NCBI GenBank assembly: GCA_023423695.1
Contig: JAFAFA010000149.1
Span: forward strand, 36,445-100,444
Source of the DNA: Pseudomonadota bacterium
GTDB lineage: Bacteria > Pseudomonadota > Alphaproteobacteria > Azospirillales > Azospirillaceae
DNA: 64,000 nucleotides
Direction: 5' to 3'
The translations under genes and the position numbers were made by a program. Of the stretch, positions 16,492-24,729 are shown piece after piece (position 1 is the stretch's first letter; every line of letters begins with the position of its first letter). The notes beneath the pieces are model-generated. The model did not search any database. It saw only the letters and a program-made list of their open reading frames with translations, and was not told the DNA's origin.

Positions 16492-17853
16492 ATGCAGGCC
16501 GACCGTTCCGAAGGCGACATCAACCTCGGGCCGCAGCGGGCGCGCTGGATGGCCGACACGCTCGGCCCCCGTTCCCGCGCCCTGGTGGAGCGCGATGCCG
16601 CCGCCTTCCTGAAACAGTCGCTGTCCACGCCCTGCCTGTCGGCGATCCGCAAGGCGGACGGCATCTGGATCGAGGACATGGATGGCCGCCGCTTCATGGA
16701 TTTCCATGGCAACAGCGTCCATCACATCGGTTACGCCCACCCCCGGCTGGTGGCGGCGCTGAAGGCGCAGATGGACGATCTGAGCTTCGCTCCGCGCCGC
16801 TTCGCCTGCGAGCCGGCGGCCGAACTGGCGGAGCGGTTGGCGGCGCTGGCCCCGACCGGTCCCGGCAGCCGCGTGCTGTTCGCGCCCGGCGGATCGGAGG
16901 GGATCGAGATCGCGCTGAAGCTGGCCCGTGTCGCCACCGGCCGCTTCAAGACCGTCTCTTTCTGGGATGCCTTCCATGGCGCCGGCTTCGGCGCGTCCGG
17001 CGTCGGGGGCGAAGCGCTGTTCCGGTCCCACGGAATCGGGCCGCTGCTGCCAGGAGCCGAGCATGTGGCGCCCTTCGCCTGCGCCCGCTGCCCCTACGGC
17101 TTCGACCCTGCCCCCGGCGGCGGCCCCGACTTGGACGCCTGCCGGATGACATGCGCGCGGATGCTGCGCTATGTGCTGGAGAAAGAGGGGGATGTCGCCG
17201 CCGTGGTGGCGGAACCGGTGCGCGCCGTGCCCTATGTGCCGCCGCCGGGATTCTGGGCGGAGGTGCGGCGAGCCTGCGATGCCGCCGGCGCCCTGCTGAT
17301 CTTCGACGAAATCCCGACCGGCCTCGGCAAGACCGGCAGCCTGTTCAGCCACGAGCCGTTCGGCGCGCGGCCGGACATCCTGGTGCTGGGCAAGGCGCTG
17401 GGCGGCGCCATGCTGCCGCTGTCCGCGGTGATCGCCCGTGCCGGGCTGGATGTGGCCGCCGACCGCGCGCTCGGCCACTACACCCACGAGAAGAACCCGC
17501 TGCTCGCCCGCGCCGGCCTGACCACCCTCGACATCATCCGCGACGAAGGGCTGGTGGAGCGTGCCGCCGAGTTGGGAGCTTATGCGCTGGACCGCCTGCG
17601 CGACCGCACCGCGGCCCTGCCCGGCATCGCCGACATCCGTGGCGCGGGGCTGCTGATCGGGGTGGAACTGGCCGACCATGACGGCCGCAGCGCCGCCGAC
17701 CGGGCGGAAGCGGCATTCTATGCGGCATTGGAACGCGGGGTCAGCCTGAAGATATCGCAGGGGACGGTGCTGACGCTTTCACCGCCGCTGACCATCCCGC
17801 GTGCCGATCTCGACCGCGCGCTGGCAGTCGTCGCGGCGGCGCTGTCCGTTTAG
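16492..17853 (+). CDS. pbfA: (R)-1-hydroxy-2-aminoethylphosphonate ammonia-lyase, PLP-dependent
   Basis: The 453-residue class III aminotransferase-fold protein has the PLP lysine in VLGKALGGAMLPL (Lys301), the cofactor Asp in IFDEIPTGLGKTG (Asp272), and the HYTHEKNPLLARAG segment. A cysteine-containing insertion ACARCPYGFDP lies near residue 197. Class III homologues inside phosphonatase operons are PbfA, which eliminates ammonia from (R)-1-hydroxy-AEP to give phosphonoacetaldehyde, rather than transaminases. The location after phnW, phnX and the FAD oxidase supports this. AGGAAGA precedes the ATG. Its last 4 bases overlap the end of the convergent RND pump gene. An ordinary omega-transaminase is less likely. 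Confidence 0.85.
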   Translation: MQADRSEGDINLGPQRARWMADTLGPRSRALVERDAAAFLKQSLSTPCLSAIRKADGIWIEDMDGRRFMDFHGNSVHHIGYAHPRLVAALKAQMDDLSFAPRRFACEPAAELAERLAALAPTGPGSRVLFAPGGSEGIEIALKLARVATGRFKTVSFWDAFHGAGFGASGVGGEALFRSHGIGPLLPGAEHVAPFACARCPYGFDPAPGGGPDLDACRMTCARMLRYVLEKEGDVAAVVAEPVRAVPYVPPPGFWAEVRRACDAAGALLIFDEIPTGLGKTGSLFSHEPFGARPDILVLGKALGGAMLPLSAVIARAGLDVAADRALGHYTHEKNPLLARAGLTTLDIIRDEGLVERAAELGAYALDRLRDRTAALPGIADIRGAGLLIGVELADHDGRSAADRAEAAFYAALERGVSLKISQGTVLTLSPPLTIPRADLDRALAVVAAALSV

Positions 17854-20800
17854 CGGGCGGCACCTCCGCGAAGCGCGACGTAGATGGCGGGGATGACCAG
17901 CACGGTCAGCAGGGTGGAACTGGCAAGCCCGAACAGCATGGAGATCGCCAGCCCCTGGAAGATCGGGTCGGTCAGGATGAAGGCCGCCCCGATCATCGCC
18001 GCCAGCGCCGTCAGCAGGATCGGCTTGAAGCGGATCGCCCCGGCCTCCAGCACGATGTCGCGGATCGGACGGCCGCCACTCCGCTTCGGATCGTCACGCA
18101 GATGGCGGATGAAATCGACCAGCAGGATGGAGTTGCGGACGATGATCCCGGCCAGCGCGATGAAGCCGATCATCGAGGTGGCGGTGAAGGGCGCCGCGAA
18201 CAGCCAGTGACCGATCAGGATGCCGATCAGCGTCAGCGGCACCGGGACCAGGATGACCAGCGGCAGTTTGAAGCTGCCGAACTGGGCCACCACCAGCAGA
18301 TAGATGCCGAGGATGGCGACGGCGAAGGCCGCCCCCATGTCGCGGAAGGTGACATAGGTGATCTCCCATTCGCCGTCCCACAGGATGACGGGCCGGGTTT
18401 CATCCGTCGGCTGGCCGTGCAGCCGTACCTCCGGCGGGCGGTCCAGCCCGACGGCGCGCCAGTCGATCTCCGACAGGCGGTCCTGCACCGCCAGCATGCC
18501 GTAGATCGGCGCCTCGAAGCTGCCGGCCAGTTCCGCCTGCACCATTTCGGCGAAGCGCCCGTCGCGCCGGAAGACGGTATGCGAGGCGGGCTCCCTGGTC
18601 ATGGTGACGAGATTGCCCAGCTCCACCGCCCCGCGCCTGCCGGGCACCGGCGTCGCCAGCACACGTTCCGACAGGAAAAGGTCCGTTTTCGGCAGGCGGA
18701 CGGAAATCTCCATCGGCAACCGTCCGGCGCCACGATGGGAATAGCCCACCGGCACGCCGCCGAGCAGCGCCTGGAGCGTGTCGTAGACCGCCTGCTCCTC
18801 GACACCGAAGAACTCCAGATTGCCATGGTCGAGCGCGAAACGCAGGCGCTCCCCCGGCTGGCGGACGGTGCCGTCGATATCAACGACAAAATCGACCCGC
18901 TGGAACGCTTCCCGGACCAGACCGGCGGTCTTCCGGCGGGTGTCGGCATCCGGACCGTAGATCTCGGCCAGCAGCGTGGACAGCACGGGCGGCCCCGGCG
19001 GGACCTCTACCACTTTCACCACGCTTCCCTGGGGGAAGGGAACGGCGGCAAGGTGCCGGCGCAGGTCGATCGCCACCTCGTGGCTGGCGCGCGTGCGCTC
19101 CGCCCGGGGTGCCAGATTGACCTGCAGATCGCCCTGGGCCGGCTGGCGGCGCAGATAGGAATGACGGACCAGACCGTTGAAATTGAAGGGAGAGGCGGTG
19201 CCGGCATAAGCCTGGATGCCGGTCAGCTCGGGCAGGCCGGCGATGCGGGCGGCGGCGGCGAACAGCGCGCGCTCCGTATCCTCCAGCGAGGCGCCCTCCG
19301 GCAGGTCGACGACCACCTGGAGCTCCGACTTGTTGTCGAAGGGCAGGAGCTTGACCGTCACGTCCTTGCCGTAGAACAGCAGGAGCGAGGCCAGCGTGGC
19401 GACGCCCACCGCCAGCAGGAAGATCCAGGCCGTCCGCCTGCTGCGCACCACCGGCCGCGCCGCCGCCAGATAGAGCCGGCCGAGACGCCCGCCGGGGGCC
19501 TCCCCGTCCCCATGTTGCCCATGCGCGGGCGGCATCTCGCCGCGGCGCAGCTTCACCATCAGCCAGGGCGTCAGCACCATCGCGACGAAGAAGCTGAACA
19601 GCATGGCGGCGGACGCGTTGGCCGGGATCGGGCTCATGTAGGGCCCCATCAGGCCGGAGACGAACATCATCGGCAGCAGGGCGGCGACCACCGTCAGGGT
19701 GGCGACGATGGTGGGGTTGCCGACCTCGGCCACCGCCTCGACGGCGGCCTGGATGCGGGATCGGCCGTCGCGCATCGACCAGTGGCGGTCGATGTTCTCC
19801 ACCACCACGATGGCGTCGTCCACCAGGATGCCGATGGAGAAGATCAGCGCGAACAGGCTGACGCGGTTGATGGTGTAGCCCATCGCCCAGGACGCGAACA
19901 TGGTCAGCAGGATCGTGGTGGGGATGACGACGAACACCACCGCCCCCTCGCGCCAGCCGATGGCGAACGCCACCAGAAGCACGATGGACAGGGTGGCGAG
20001 CGCCAGATGGAACAGCAGCTCGTCCACCTTCTCGTCCGCCGTCTCGCCATAGTTCCGGGTGACGGCGACCTCCAGATCCGGCGGCAGTCCGGCGGAGCGC
20101 AGGGTGTCCAGACGCTCCAGCACATGGTCGGCGATGACCACCGCGTTGGCCCCCGCCCGCTTGGCGACCGCGACAGTCACCGCCGGCACGCGGGTCAGCC
20201 CGCCTTTGCCGTCCGGCGTCATGTGCCAGGCCCGCGCCTCCTCCGGCCGGGCGCCGACGATCACGTCGGCGACGTCCTTCACATAGACCGGGCGCCCATC
20301 GCGCGTGGTCAGCAGCAGCAAACCGATGTCGGGAACGCCCTGCAGGGTCTGACCGGCCACCGCCGGCAGGCTGCCGCCGCGCGAGCGCAGCTGCCCGACC
20401 TGGAAGGAGCGGTTGGCGTTCTTCACCTTATCGACCAGCTGGTTCAGCGTGACGCCGGCCAGGGCCAGACGTTCCGGGTCCGGCTCAACCCGGATCTGGT
20501 CCGGCCGGCCGCCGACGATATAGGTCAGCCCGACATCGTCGGTCTTCACCAGCTCGCCCAGCATCCGGTCGGCCGCCGTCCACAGCGCGTTGTCGTCCCA
20601 GCGCGCCGCCGCCTCGGCGCGGGGAAACAGTGTCAGCGTCAGGATCGCCACATCGTCGATGCCGCGGCCGACGACCAGCGGCTCCGGAATGCCGAGCGGG
20701 ATGCGGTCGTAGTTGGCACGCAGCTTTTCATGCACGCGCAGGATGGCGCTGTCGGAGGGCGTTCCGACGACGAAGCGCGCCGTCACCATGGCACCGTCGT

Positions 20801-21071
20801 CAACCGTCTGGCTGTAGACATGCTCGACGCCGTCGATCGCCTTGACGATCTCCTCCAGCGGCTTCGTCACCAGCTCCACCGCGTCGTCGGCGCGCAGGCC
20901 GTCGGCGCGGACATGGACATCGACCATCGGCACGCTGATCTGCGGCTCCTCCTCGCGCGGGAGGGAAATCAGGGCGACGGTCCCGACCACCAGCGACGCC
21001 AGAAGCAGCAGAGGGGTCAGCGGCGAGCGGATGAAGGTCCGCGTCAGCCAGCTGGACAGGCCGAGCCTCAT
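17850..21071 (-). CDS. RND-family efflux transporter, inner-membrane pump subunit
   Basis: The 1073-residue protein matches the AcrB/MexB superfamily (PF00873) in length and plan: N-terminal helix followed by a large periplasmic loop, a bundle of helices with the proton-relay pair in GILVDDAIVVVENIDRHW near residue 405, a second periplasmic loop, and the second bundle with FIALAGIIVRNSILLVDFI near residue 990. PREEEPQISVPMVDV in the first loop is typical of a branch of HAE-type pumps common in proteobacteria. It is coupled by a 4-base overlap to the upstream adaptor gene. No outer-membrane TolC-type gene is adjacent. Substrate unknown. Confidence 0.93.
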   Translation of the reverse strand: MRLGLSSWLTRTFIRSPLTPLLLLASLVVGTVALISLPREEEPQISVPMVDVHVRADGLRADDAVELVTKPLEEIVKAIDGVEHVYSQTVDDGAMVTARFVVGTPSDSAILRVHEKLRANYDRIPLGIPEPLVVGRGIDDVAILTLTLFPRAEAAARWDDNALWTAADRMLGELVKTDDVGLTYIVGGRPDQIRVEPDPERLALAGVTLNQLVDKVKNANRSFQVGQLRSRGGSLPAVAGQTLQGVPDIGLLLLTTRDGRPVYVKDVADVIVGARPEEARAWHMTPDGKGGLTRVPAVTVAVAKRAGANAVVIADHVLERLDTLRSAGLPPDLEVAVTRNYGETADEKVDELLFHLALATLSIVLLVAFAIGWREGAVVFVVIPTTILLTMFASWAMGYTINRVSLFALIFSIGILVDDAIVVVENIDRHWSMRDGRSRIQAAVEAVAEVGNPTIVATLTVVAALLPMMFVSGLMGPYMSPIPANASAAMLFSFFVAMVLTPWLMVKLRRGEMPPAHGQHGDGEAPGGRLGRLYLAAARPVVRSRRTAWIFLLAVGVATLASLLLFYGKDVTVKLLPFDNKSELQVVVDLPEGASLEDTERALFAAAARIAGLPELTGIQAYAGTASPFNFNGLVRHSYLRRQPAQGDLQVNLAPRAERTRASHEVAIDLRRHLAAVPFPQGSVVKVVEVPPGPPVLSTLLAEIYGPDADTRRKTAGLVREAFQRVDFVVDIDGTVRQPGERLRFALDHGNLEFFGVEEQAVYDTLQALLGGVPVGYSHRGAGRLPMEISVRLPKTDLFLSERVLATPVPGRRGAVELGNLVTMTREPASHTVFRRDGRFAEMVQAELAGSFEAPIYGMLAVQDRLSEIDWRAVGLDRPPEVRLHGQPTDETRPVILWDGEWEITYVTFRDMGAAFAVAILGIYLLVVAQFGSFKLPLVILVPVPLTLIGILIGHWLFAAPFTATSMIGFIALAGIIVRNSILLVDFIRHLRDDPKRSGGRPIRDIVLEAGAIRFKPILLTALAAMIGAAFILTDPIFQGLAISMLFGLASSTLLTVLVIPAIYVALRGGAAR

Positions 21072-22123
21072 CGCGCCGCCCCCGCCTTGACGATCACGTC
21101 GCCGGGCCGCAGGCCGGACAGGATCTCGATGCCGCCGGAGCCGGTGTCGGAGCCATCGCCCGCATCGCCGGGAAGCGGCCGCCCGGCCTGCACCGGGATC
21201 TCGGTCCCGTCGGCGAGGCGCACCATGTCCAGGCCCATCCGCCGGACCAGATAATCAGGCGGGATGCGGATCGCCTCGCGGCTGCCGGTGGCGACCAGGA
21301 CCCGCACCCGCTCGCCGACGAAATAATCGCCGAGGCCCGGGACTTCCGCGTCGGCCACCACCTGCCCGTCCTCCAGTTCGGGATAGACCCGGCGCACCGT
21401 TCCGCGGATCAGGCCCGCCGCCTGACCGGGGTTGCGATCCGGCGCGAGGCCGCGGGCGCCGACCAGCACCGGATCGCCCTGCTTCATGAAGCGGGCATGC
21501 CGCTCGGGCAGGCGCAGGCGCAGTACGTAGCTTTCCGTGGCAATGGTCGCCACCGCCTCACCCGGCAACACCACGACGCCGTCGACCAGCGGCACCTGAA
21601 GCACCCGGCCGGCCGCCGGGACCAGCACGTCGCCCTCGCGTAGCTGCTGTTCGACCACGGCGCGGTCGGCCTTCATGGCGGCCATCTGGGCGCGGAGCAC
21701 GTCGAGCGCGGTCGTCGCGTCGTCGAGCTTCTGCTGGCTGCCGATGCCGGTGGCGCGCAGCTGGCGGGCGCGGTCGAGCTCGATCTCCGCTTGACGCTGC
21801 TGCGCCTGGAGCGACTGCAGGCGGGCGTCGAGCGCCGCGATCTGCAGCGGCAGCTTAGGGTCGCCGACCGTGGCGATCACCTGCCCCACCTCCACCCGGT
21901 CGCCTTCCCGCACCGTCAGGCCGGACAGCGTGCCGCCGATCCGCGTCCGCGCCTTGGCCTGACGGACGCTGTCCACCGTGGCGAACACGGATTTCAGATC
22001 CTCGACCGGGCGGCTTTCCACGGTCAGCCGGCCATCCTCCGCCGCCGCAAGCGGAGCGGACAGGCAGCACAACAGGACGGTGAGAAGGGGAAGCGCCGGA
22101 AAGGCGCTCTTGCGGGTGCTCAT
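21068..22123 (-). CDS. RND efflux periplasmic adaptor (membrane fusion protein)
   Basis: The 351-residue protein has a signal peptide (hydrophobic run to about residue 28, LAAAEDG) and then the adaptor plan: a barrel-sandwich/lipoyl half (SGLTVREGDRVEVGQVIATVGD), an alpha-hairpin coiled coil (LDARLQSLQAQQRQAEIEL and the following residues to about 150), the second lipoyl half (GDVLVPAAGRVLQVPLVDG) and a beta-barrel. It should bridge the inner-membrane pump and an outer-membrane channel. It is the first gene of the leftward pair and lies 46 bases downstream of a promoter-like sequence with an embedded palindrome. Confidence 0.92.
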   Translation of the reverse strand: MSTRKSAFPALPLLTVLLCCLSAPLAAAEDGRLTVESRPVEDLKSVFATVDSVRQAKARTRIGGTLSGLTVREGDRVEVGQVIATVGDPKLPLQIAALDARLQSLQAQQRQAEIELDRARQLRATGIGSQQKLDDATTALDVLRAQMAAMKADRAVVEQQLREGDVLVPAAGRVLQVPLVDGVVVLPGEAVATIATESYVLRLRLPERHARFMKQGDPVLVGARGLAPDRNPGQAAGLIRGTVRRVYPELEDGQVVADAEVPGLGDYFVGERVRVLVATGSREAIRIPPDYLVRRMGLDMVRLADGTEIPVQAGRPLPGDAGDGSDTGSGGIEILSGLRPGDVIVKAGAAR

Positions 22124-22168
22124 GGTGGGAAGCCCTGGCCTATGGCTCTCGGTTTGACGCTTGACCGT

Positions 22169-22197
22169 TTAATAAGATAAATCTAATTTAGTGTCAA
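22169..22197 (-). promoter_or_regulatory. Promoter of the RND operon with an operator-like palindrome in its spacer
   Basis: Reading leftward, TTGACA (22197-22192), a 17-base spacer and TATTAA (22174-22169) form a good sigma-70-like promoter. The spacer is occupied by the imperfect palindrome AATAAGATAAATCTAATT (22171-22188; one mismatched pair, core AGAT-AA-ATCT), strikingly AT-rich in a GC-rich region. A repressor bound there would block RNA polymerase. The site also overlaps a weaker rightward promoter (TTGACG at 22154-22159, GATAAA at 22176-22181). ArsR-family repressors use comparable sites, but no such gene is in the window. Confidence 0.6.
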
Positions 22198-22261
22198 CGA
22201 ATGCAGTGGCGGCTCGCCGGACAAGGCGCCGCCCGTCTGGCCCCTTACCGGAAGTGGACAC

Positions 22262-22465
22262 ATGAACATCGACCGCATCGTCATGGCCTTCGCCGGAACC
22301 GTCGTCCTGGCAGGCCTCATCCTGTCGCAGCTTCACAGCATGGCGTGGCTGTGGCTGCCCGCCTTCGTCGGCGCGAACATGCTGCAGGCCGCCGTCACCG
22401 GCTTCTGCCCGCTGGCCATCGTGCTGAAGAAGGCCGGCGCCCGCCCCGGCTGCGCCTTCACCTGA
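22262..22465 (+). CDS. Small membrane protein, DUF2892/YgaP transmembrane-domain family
   Basis: The 67-residue protein has two hydrophobic helices (about residues 7-25 and 28-48) and the family ending VTGFCPLAIVLKKAGARPGC. This resembles the membrane-anchor part of rhodanese-type YgaP proteins and free-standing DUF2892 proteins. There is no rhodanese domain here. It is divergent from the RND operon and 28 bases upstream of an AhpD-like gene, with which it is probably co-transcribed. Role unknown; family members often occur in sulfur or oxidative-stress contexts. Confidence 0.8.
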   Translation: MNIDRIVMAFAGTVVLAGLILSQLHSMAWLWLPAFVGANMLQAAVTGFCPLAIVLKKAGARPGCAFT

Positions 22466-22493
22466 TTTCCGCAATCGTCAAAGGACAACGATC

Positions 22494-22853
22494 ATGCACA
22501 AGAACTGGCCGGAGATGACGGTCGAGCTGTCCGGAGCCATCCGCGACCTGCGCGGCGGCGCGCCGGAGGTGATGAAGGCCTTTTCCGGCATGGCCCAGGC
22601 CGCGCTGAAGGCGAACGCGCTCGACACCAAGACGAAGGAGCTGATCGCGCTGGCAATCGCCGTCGCCATCCGCTGCGACGGCTGCGTCGCCTTCCACGCC
22701 GAGGCGGCGGTGAAGCAGGGCGCCACCCGCGAGGAGATCATGGAGACCATGGGCATGGCCGTCTACATGGGTGCCGGCCCCTCCGTCATGTATGCCGCGC
22801 AGGCGCTGGAAGCCTATGACCAGTTCACGGAAAAGGCCAAACCCATGGCCTGA
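22494..22853 (+). CDS. AhpD-like carboxymuconolactone decarboxylase family protein
   Basis: The 119-residue protein is a compact CMD-domain protein (PF02627). It has the redox motif CDGCVAFH (Cys61, Cys64, His68), the same C-x2-C-x3-H arrangement as AhpD-type peroxidase reductases, followed by GATREEIMETMGMAVYMGAG. It probably acts as a small thiol-disulfide or peroxide-handling enzyme. True carboxymuconolactone decarboxylase activity is unlikely because no protocatechuate genes are near. It is the second gene of a two-gene rightward unit whose promoter region is shared with the RND pump, suggesting joint response to one stress signal. Confidence 0.88.
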   Translation: MHKNWPEMTVELSGAIRDLRGGAPEVMKAFSGMAQAALKANALDTKTKELIALAIAVAIRCDGCVAFHAEAAVKQGATREEIMETMGMAVYMGAGPSVMYAAQALEAYDQFTEKAKPMA

Positions 22854-22872
22854 ACAGAGCGGGTTGCCGCGC

Positions 22873-23352
22873 TCAGCCGCCGATGTGGTGGGGCATCAGC
22901 TTCGCCTGATCGCCGACCCAGACGCTGCAGCGGCTGTCCTGGTTGCGGAAGAAATAGACCTTGCCGGGCTGACGCCGGTTCTGCGGATCGATCAGATTGG
23001 CGCCGCCGGAAAAGGCGACGCCATAGCGGAAATCCGGCGTCGCCGCCCAATAGAGGCCGTCGATCTCCTGCAGGAAGGCGCCGCGCCGGCACAGCTGCGA
23101 CAGGGTGCGGTCGAGGGTGGCGAAACCCTTCAGGCCCTGCGGCAGGGCGTAGACGCGGCGGCTCTCGGTGCGGCGCAGGCGCGGCTCGTGGCCGGGCGGC
23201 GGAGGTTCGTAGGCGCGGAAAGGCGGGCGCAGGTGGCCGGGATCGGTCCGGCCGGTGGGCAGCACCTCCTGTGCTCCGGCGGAGAGCGGAAGCAGCAGGA
23301 CGGCCAGCAGCAGGACGGCCCAGGGCGGGATGGGGACAGGGCGGCGGGTCAT
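22873..23352 (-). CDS. Small secreted protein of unknown function at the end of the Pel operon
   Basis: This 159-residue protein has an N-terminal signal peptide (RRPVPIPPWAVLLLAVLLLP, then SAGA/QEV near residue 27), a proline-rich linker and a C-terminal region with two cysteines (SQLCRRGAF, DSRCSVWVG) that could form a disulfide in the periplasm. I do not recognise a family. The ATG at 23352 overlaps the pelG stop (ATGA), so it is translated with the Pel genes and is likely to act in polymer export or modification. The frame is open upstream, but the coupled start is preferred. Its end lies 19 bases from the convergent AhpD-like gene. Confidence 0.75.
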   Translation of the reverse strand: MTRRPVPIPPWAVLLLAVLLLPLSAGAQEVLPTGRTDPGHLRPPFRAYEPPPPGHEPRLRRTESRRVYALPQGLKGFATLDRTLSQLCRRGAFLQEIDGLYWAATPDFRYGVAFSGGANLIDPQNRRQPGKVYFFRNQDSRCSVWVGDQAKLMPHHIGG

Positions 23353-24728
23353 CGCACCGACGGGTTGTTCGCGACGAAGGCGAAGTAGGGCAGCCGCCGC
23401 ACCGCATCCGCCACCATCAGATAGGCGACCGCGAAGGCGATCAGCGAACTGAGGAAATAACCGTAGCCGTACCATGGGAAGCCCATCCTGCTGAACAGCA
23501 GGGTGAAGCCGGCATTCGCGGCCAGATAGACCAGCTGCACCGTCAGGTTCCGCGCCCGCAGGTCGAAATAGGCCAGGATCACCGTGCAGAACAGGAACAG
23601 CACCTGGAAGAAGGCGCCCAGCACACCGAAGCGGAACATGCCGATCTGCTGGTACTGCAACCCGATGGCGCCGACGATGGCAGGAGCCAGGAAGATGCAG
23701 ACGGCGCAGACCGCCCCCTGCAGGATCACCAGATTGCGGCTGCTGTCCAGCAGGGCGGCAATGATGGCGCGGTGGTTGCGGGCGATCTGGTCGAAGGTCG
23801 CGTGCTTCTGGATGTCGCGGTAGAAGCCCTGGTAATGCTCGAAGAAGCGCGTCTCGATGTTCACCGTGAACAGGGTCAGCGCCGGCAACGTCGTCAGGTA
23901 GGCGACGAACATGGCGCCGTCATAGGCGCTGTAGATCGCCATGGCGCCGGAGACGATCTCGCGTTCCGGCGCGAACCACATGATCCATTTGTCGGTCCAC
24001 ACCGCAGCGTTGGCGGACAGGCCGATCAACGCGAGATCCCAATAGCGCCGGAAATAGGACAGGAAGTCGAACAGCCGGCCGACGGGATAGGGATATTCGG
24101 CGAACACCCGCGCGATCAGCCCGAACTGGATCACCGCCAGCCCGAAGGAAAAGCCCCAGACCATGCCGGCGGCGCCAAAGCGGTCGCCCAACAGCAGCGT
24201 GGCGGCCATGCCCGCCGCCATGCCGACAGCGAAGGCGACGGTGACGGCCAGATAGTCCTTCAGTGCCGACAGGAAGATCGACACCACCCAGATGCCGCAG
24301 ACCAGGAAGAAGTTCGCCAGCCCGCCCAGCATCACCGGCAGCGGCAGCCCGCTGAACAGCGGATAGAAGGGTCCGGCGGTCAGCGCGGCGATGGCGTATG
24401 CCAGCCCCAGCGTCGCCAGCAGCATGCCCGGCGCCGCCTCCACCTCCTTGGCATAGATGGCGTCGGCGAGATAGCGGGTGGCGACCATCACCAGCGGCCC
24501 GGTGAAGACCACCGAGAAGCAGAAATTGTAGATCACCACCACGCGGAACAGCGTCAGCTCTTCCATCCCCACCAAATCGCGGCCGATCAGGGTGATGCCG
24601 GCCAGCGCCAGGATGGTGAACATCCATGGCCCCGAGGTGATGAAGGCGGAATGGGCATAGCCCTGGAGCACGCCCAACAGATCGTCGCGCCGGGCCAGCC
24701 GGCGGAGCGCGAAGCCGATGCCGGCCAT
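23349..24728 (-). CDS. pelG: Pel polysaccharide inner-membrane transporter PelG
   Basis: The 459-residue protein is a polytopic membrane protein with about twelve hydrophobic segments, starting MAGIGFALRRLARRDDLLG, the typical PelG N-terminus, and belonging to the MATE/Wzx-like transporter fold. Length is close to P. aeruginosa PelG (456). In the Pel system it works with PelD, PelE and the glycosyltransferase PelF to pass the growing cationic N-acetylgalactosamine-rich polymer across the inner membrane. It lies 1 base after pelF and its stop overlaps the start of the small secreted protein gene. Confidence 0.95.
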   Translation of the reverse strand: MAGIGFALRRLARRDDLLGVLQGYAHSAFITSGPWMFTILALAGITLIGRDLVGMEELTLFRVVVIYNFCFSVVFTGPLVMVATRYLADAIYAKEVEAAPGMLLATLGLAYAIAALTAGPFYPLFSGLPLPVMLGGLANFFLVCGIWVVSIFLSALKDYLAVTVAFAVGMAAGMAATLLLGDRFGAAGMVWGFSFGLAVIQFGLIARVFAEYPYPVGRLFDFLSYFRRYWDLALIGLSANAAVWTDKWIMWFAPEREIVSGAMAIYSAYDGAMFVAYLTTLPALTLFTVNIETRFFEHYQGFYRDIQKHATFDQIARNHRAIIAALLDSSRNLVILQGAVCAVCIFLAPAIVGAIGLQYQQIGMFRFGVLGAFFQVLFLFCTVILAYFDLRARNLTVQLVYLAANAGFTLLFSRMGFPWYGYGYFLSSLIAFAVAYLMVADAVRRLPYFAFVANNPSVR

Positions 24729-24729
24729 C

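Noticed and set aside
16492..17853. Ordinary class III omega-transaminase
   Set aside because: Operon context with phnW, phnX and a phosphonate flavin oxidase and the HYTHEKNP segment favour PbfA, although activity is unproven.
18102..21254. 1050-residue rightward frame opposite the RND pump
   Set aside because: Pure antisense shadow with His/Arg/Gln/Asp-rich composition; the reverse strand encodes an unmistakable RND transporter.
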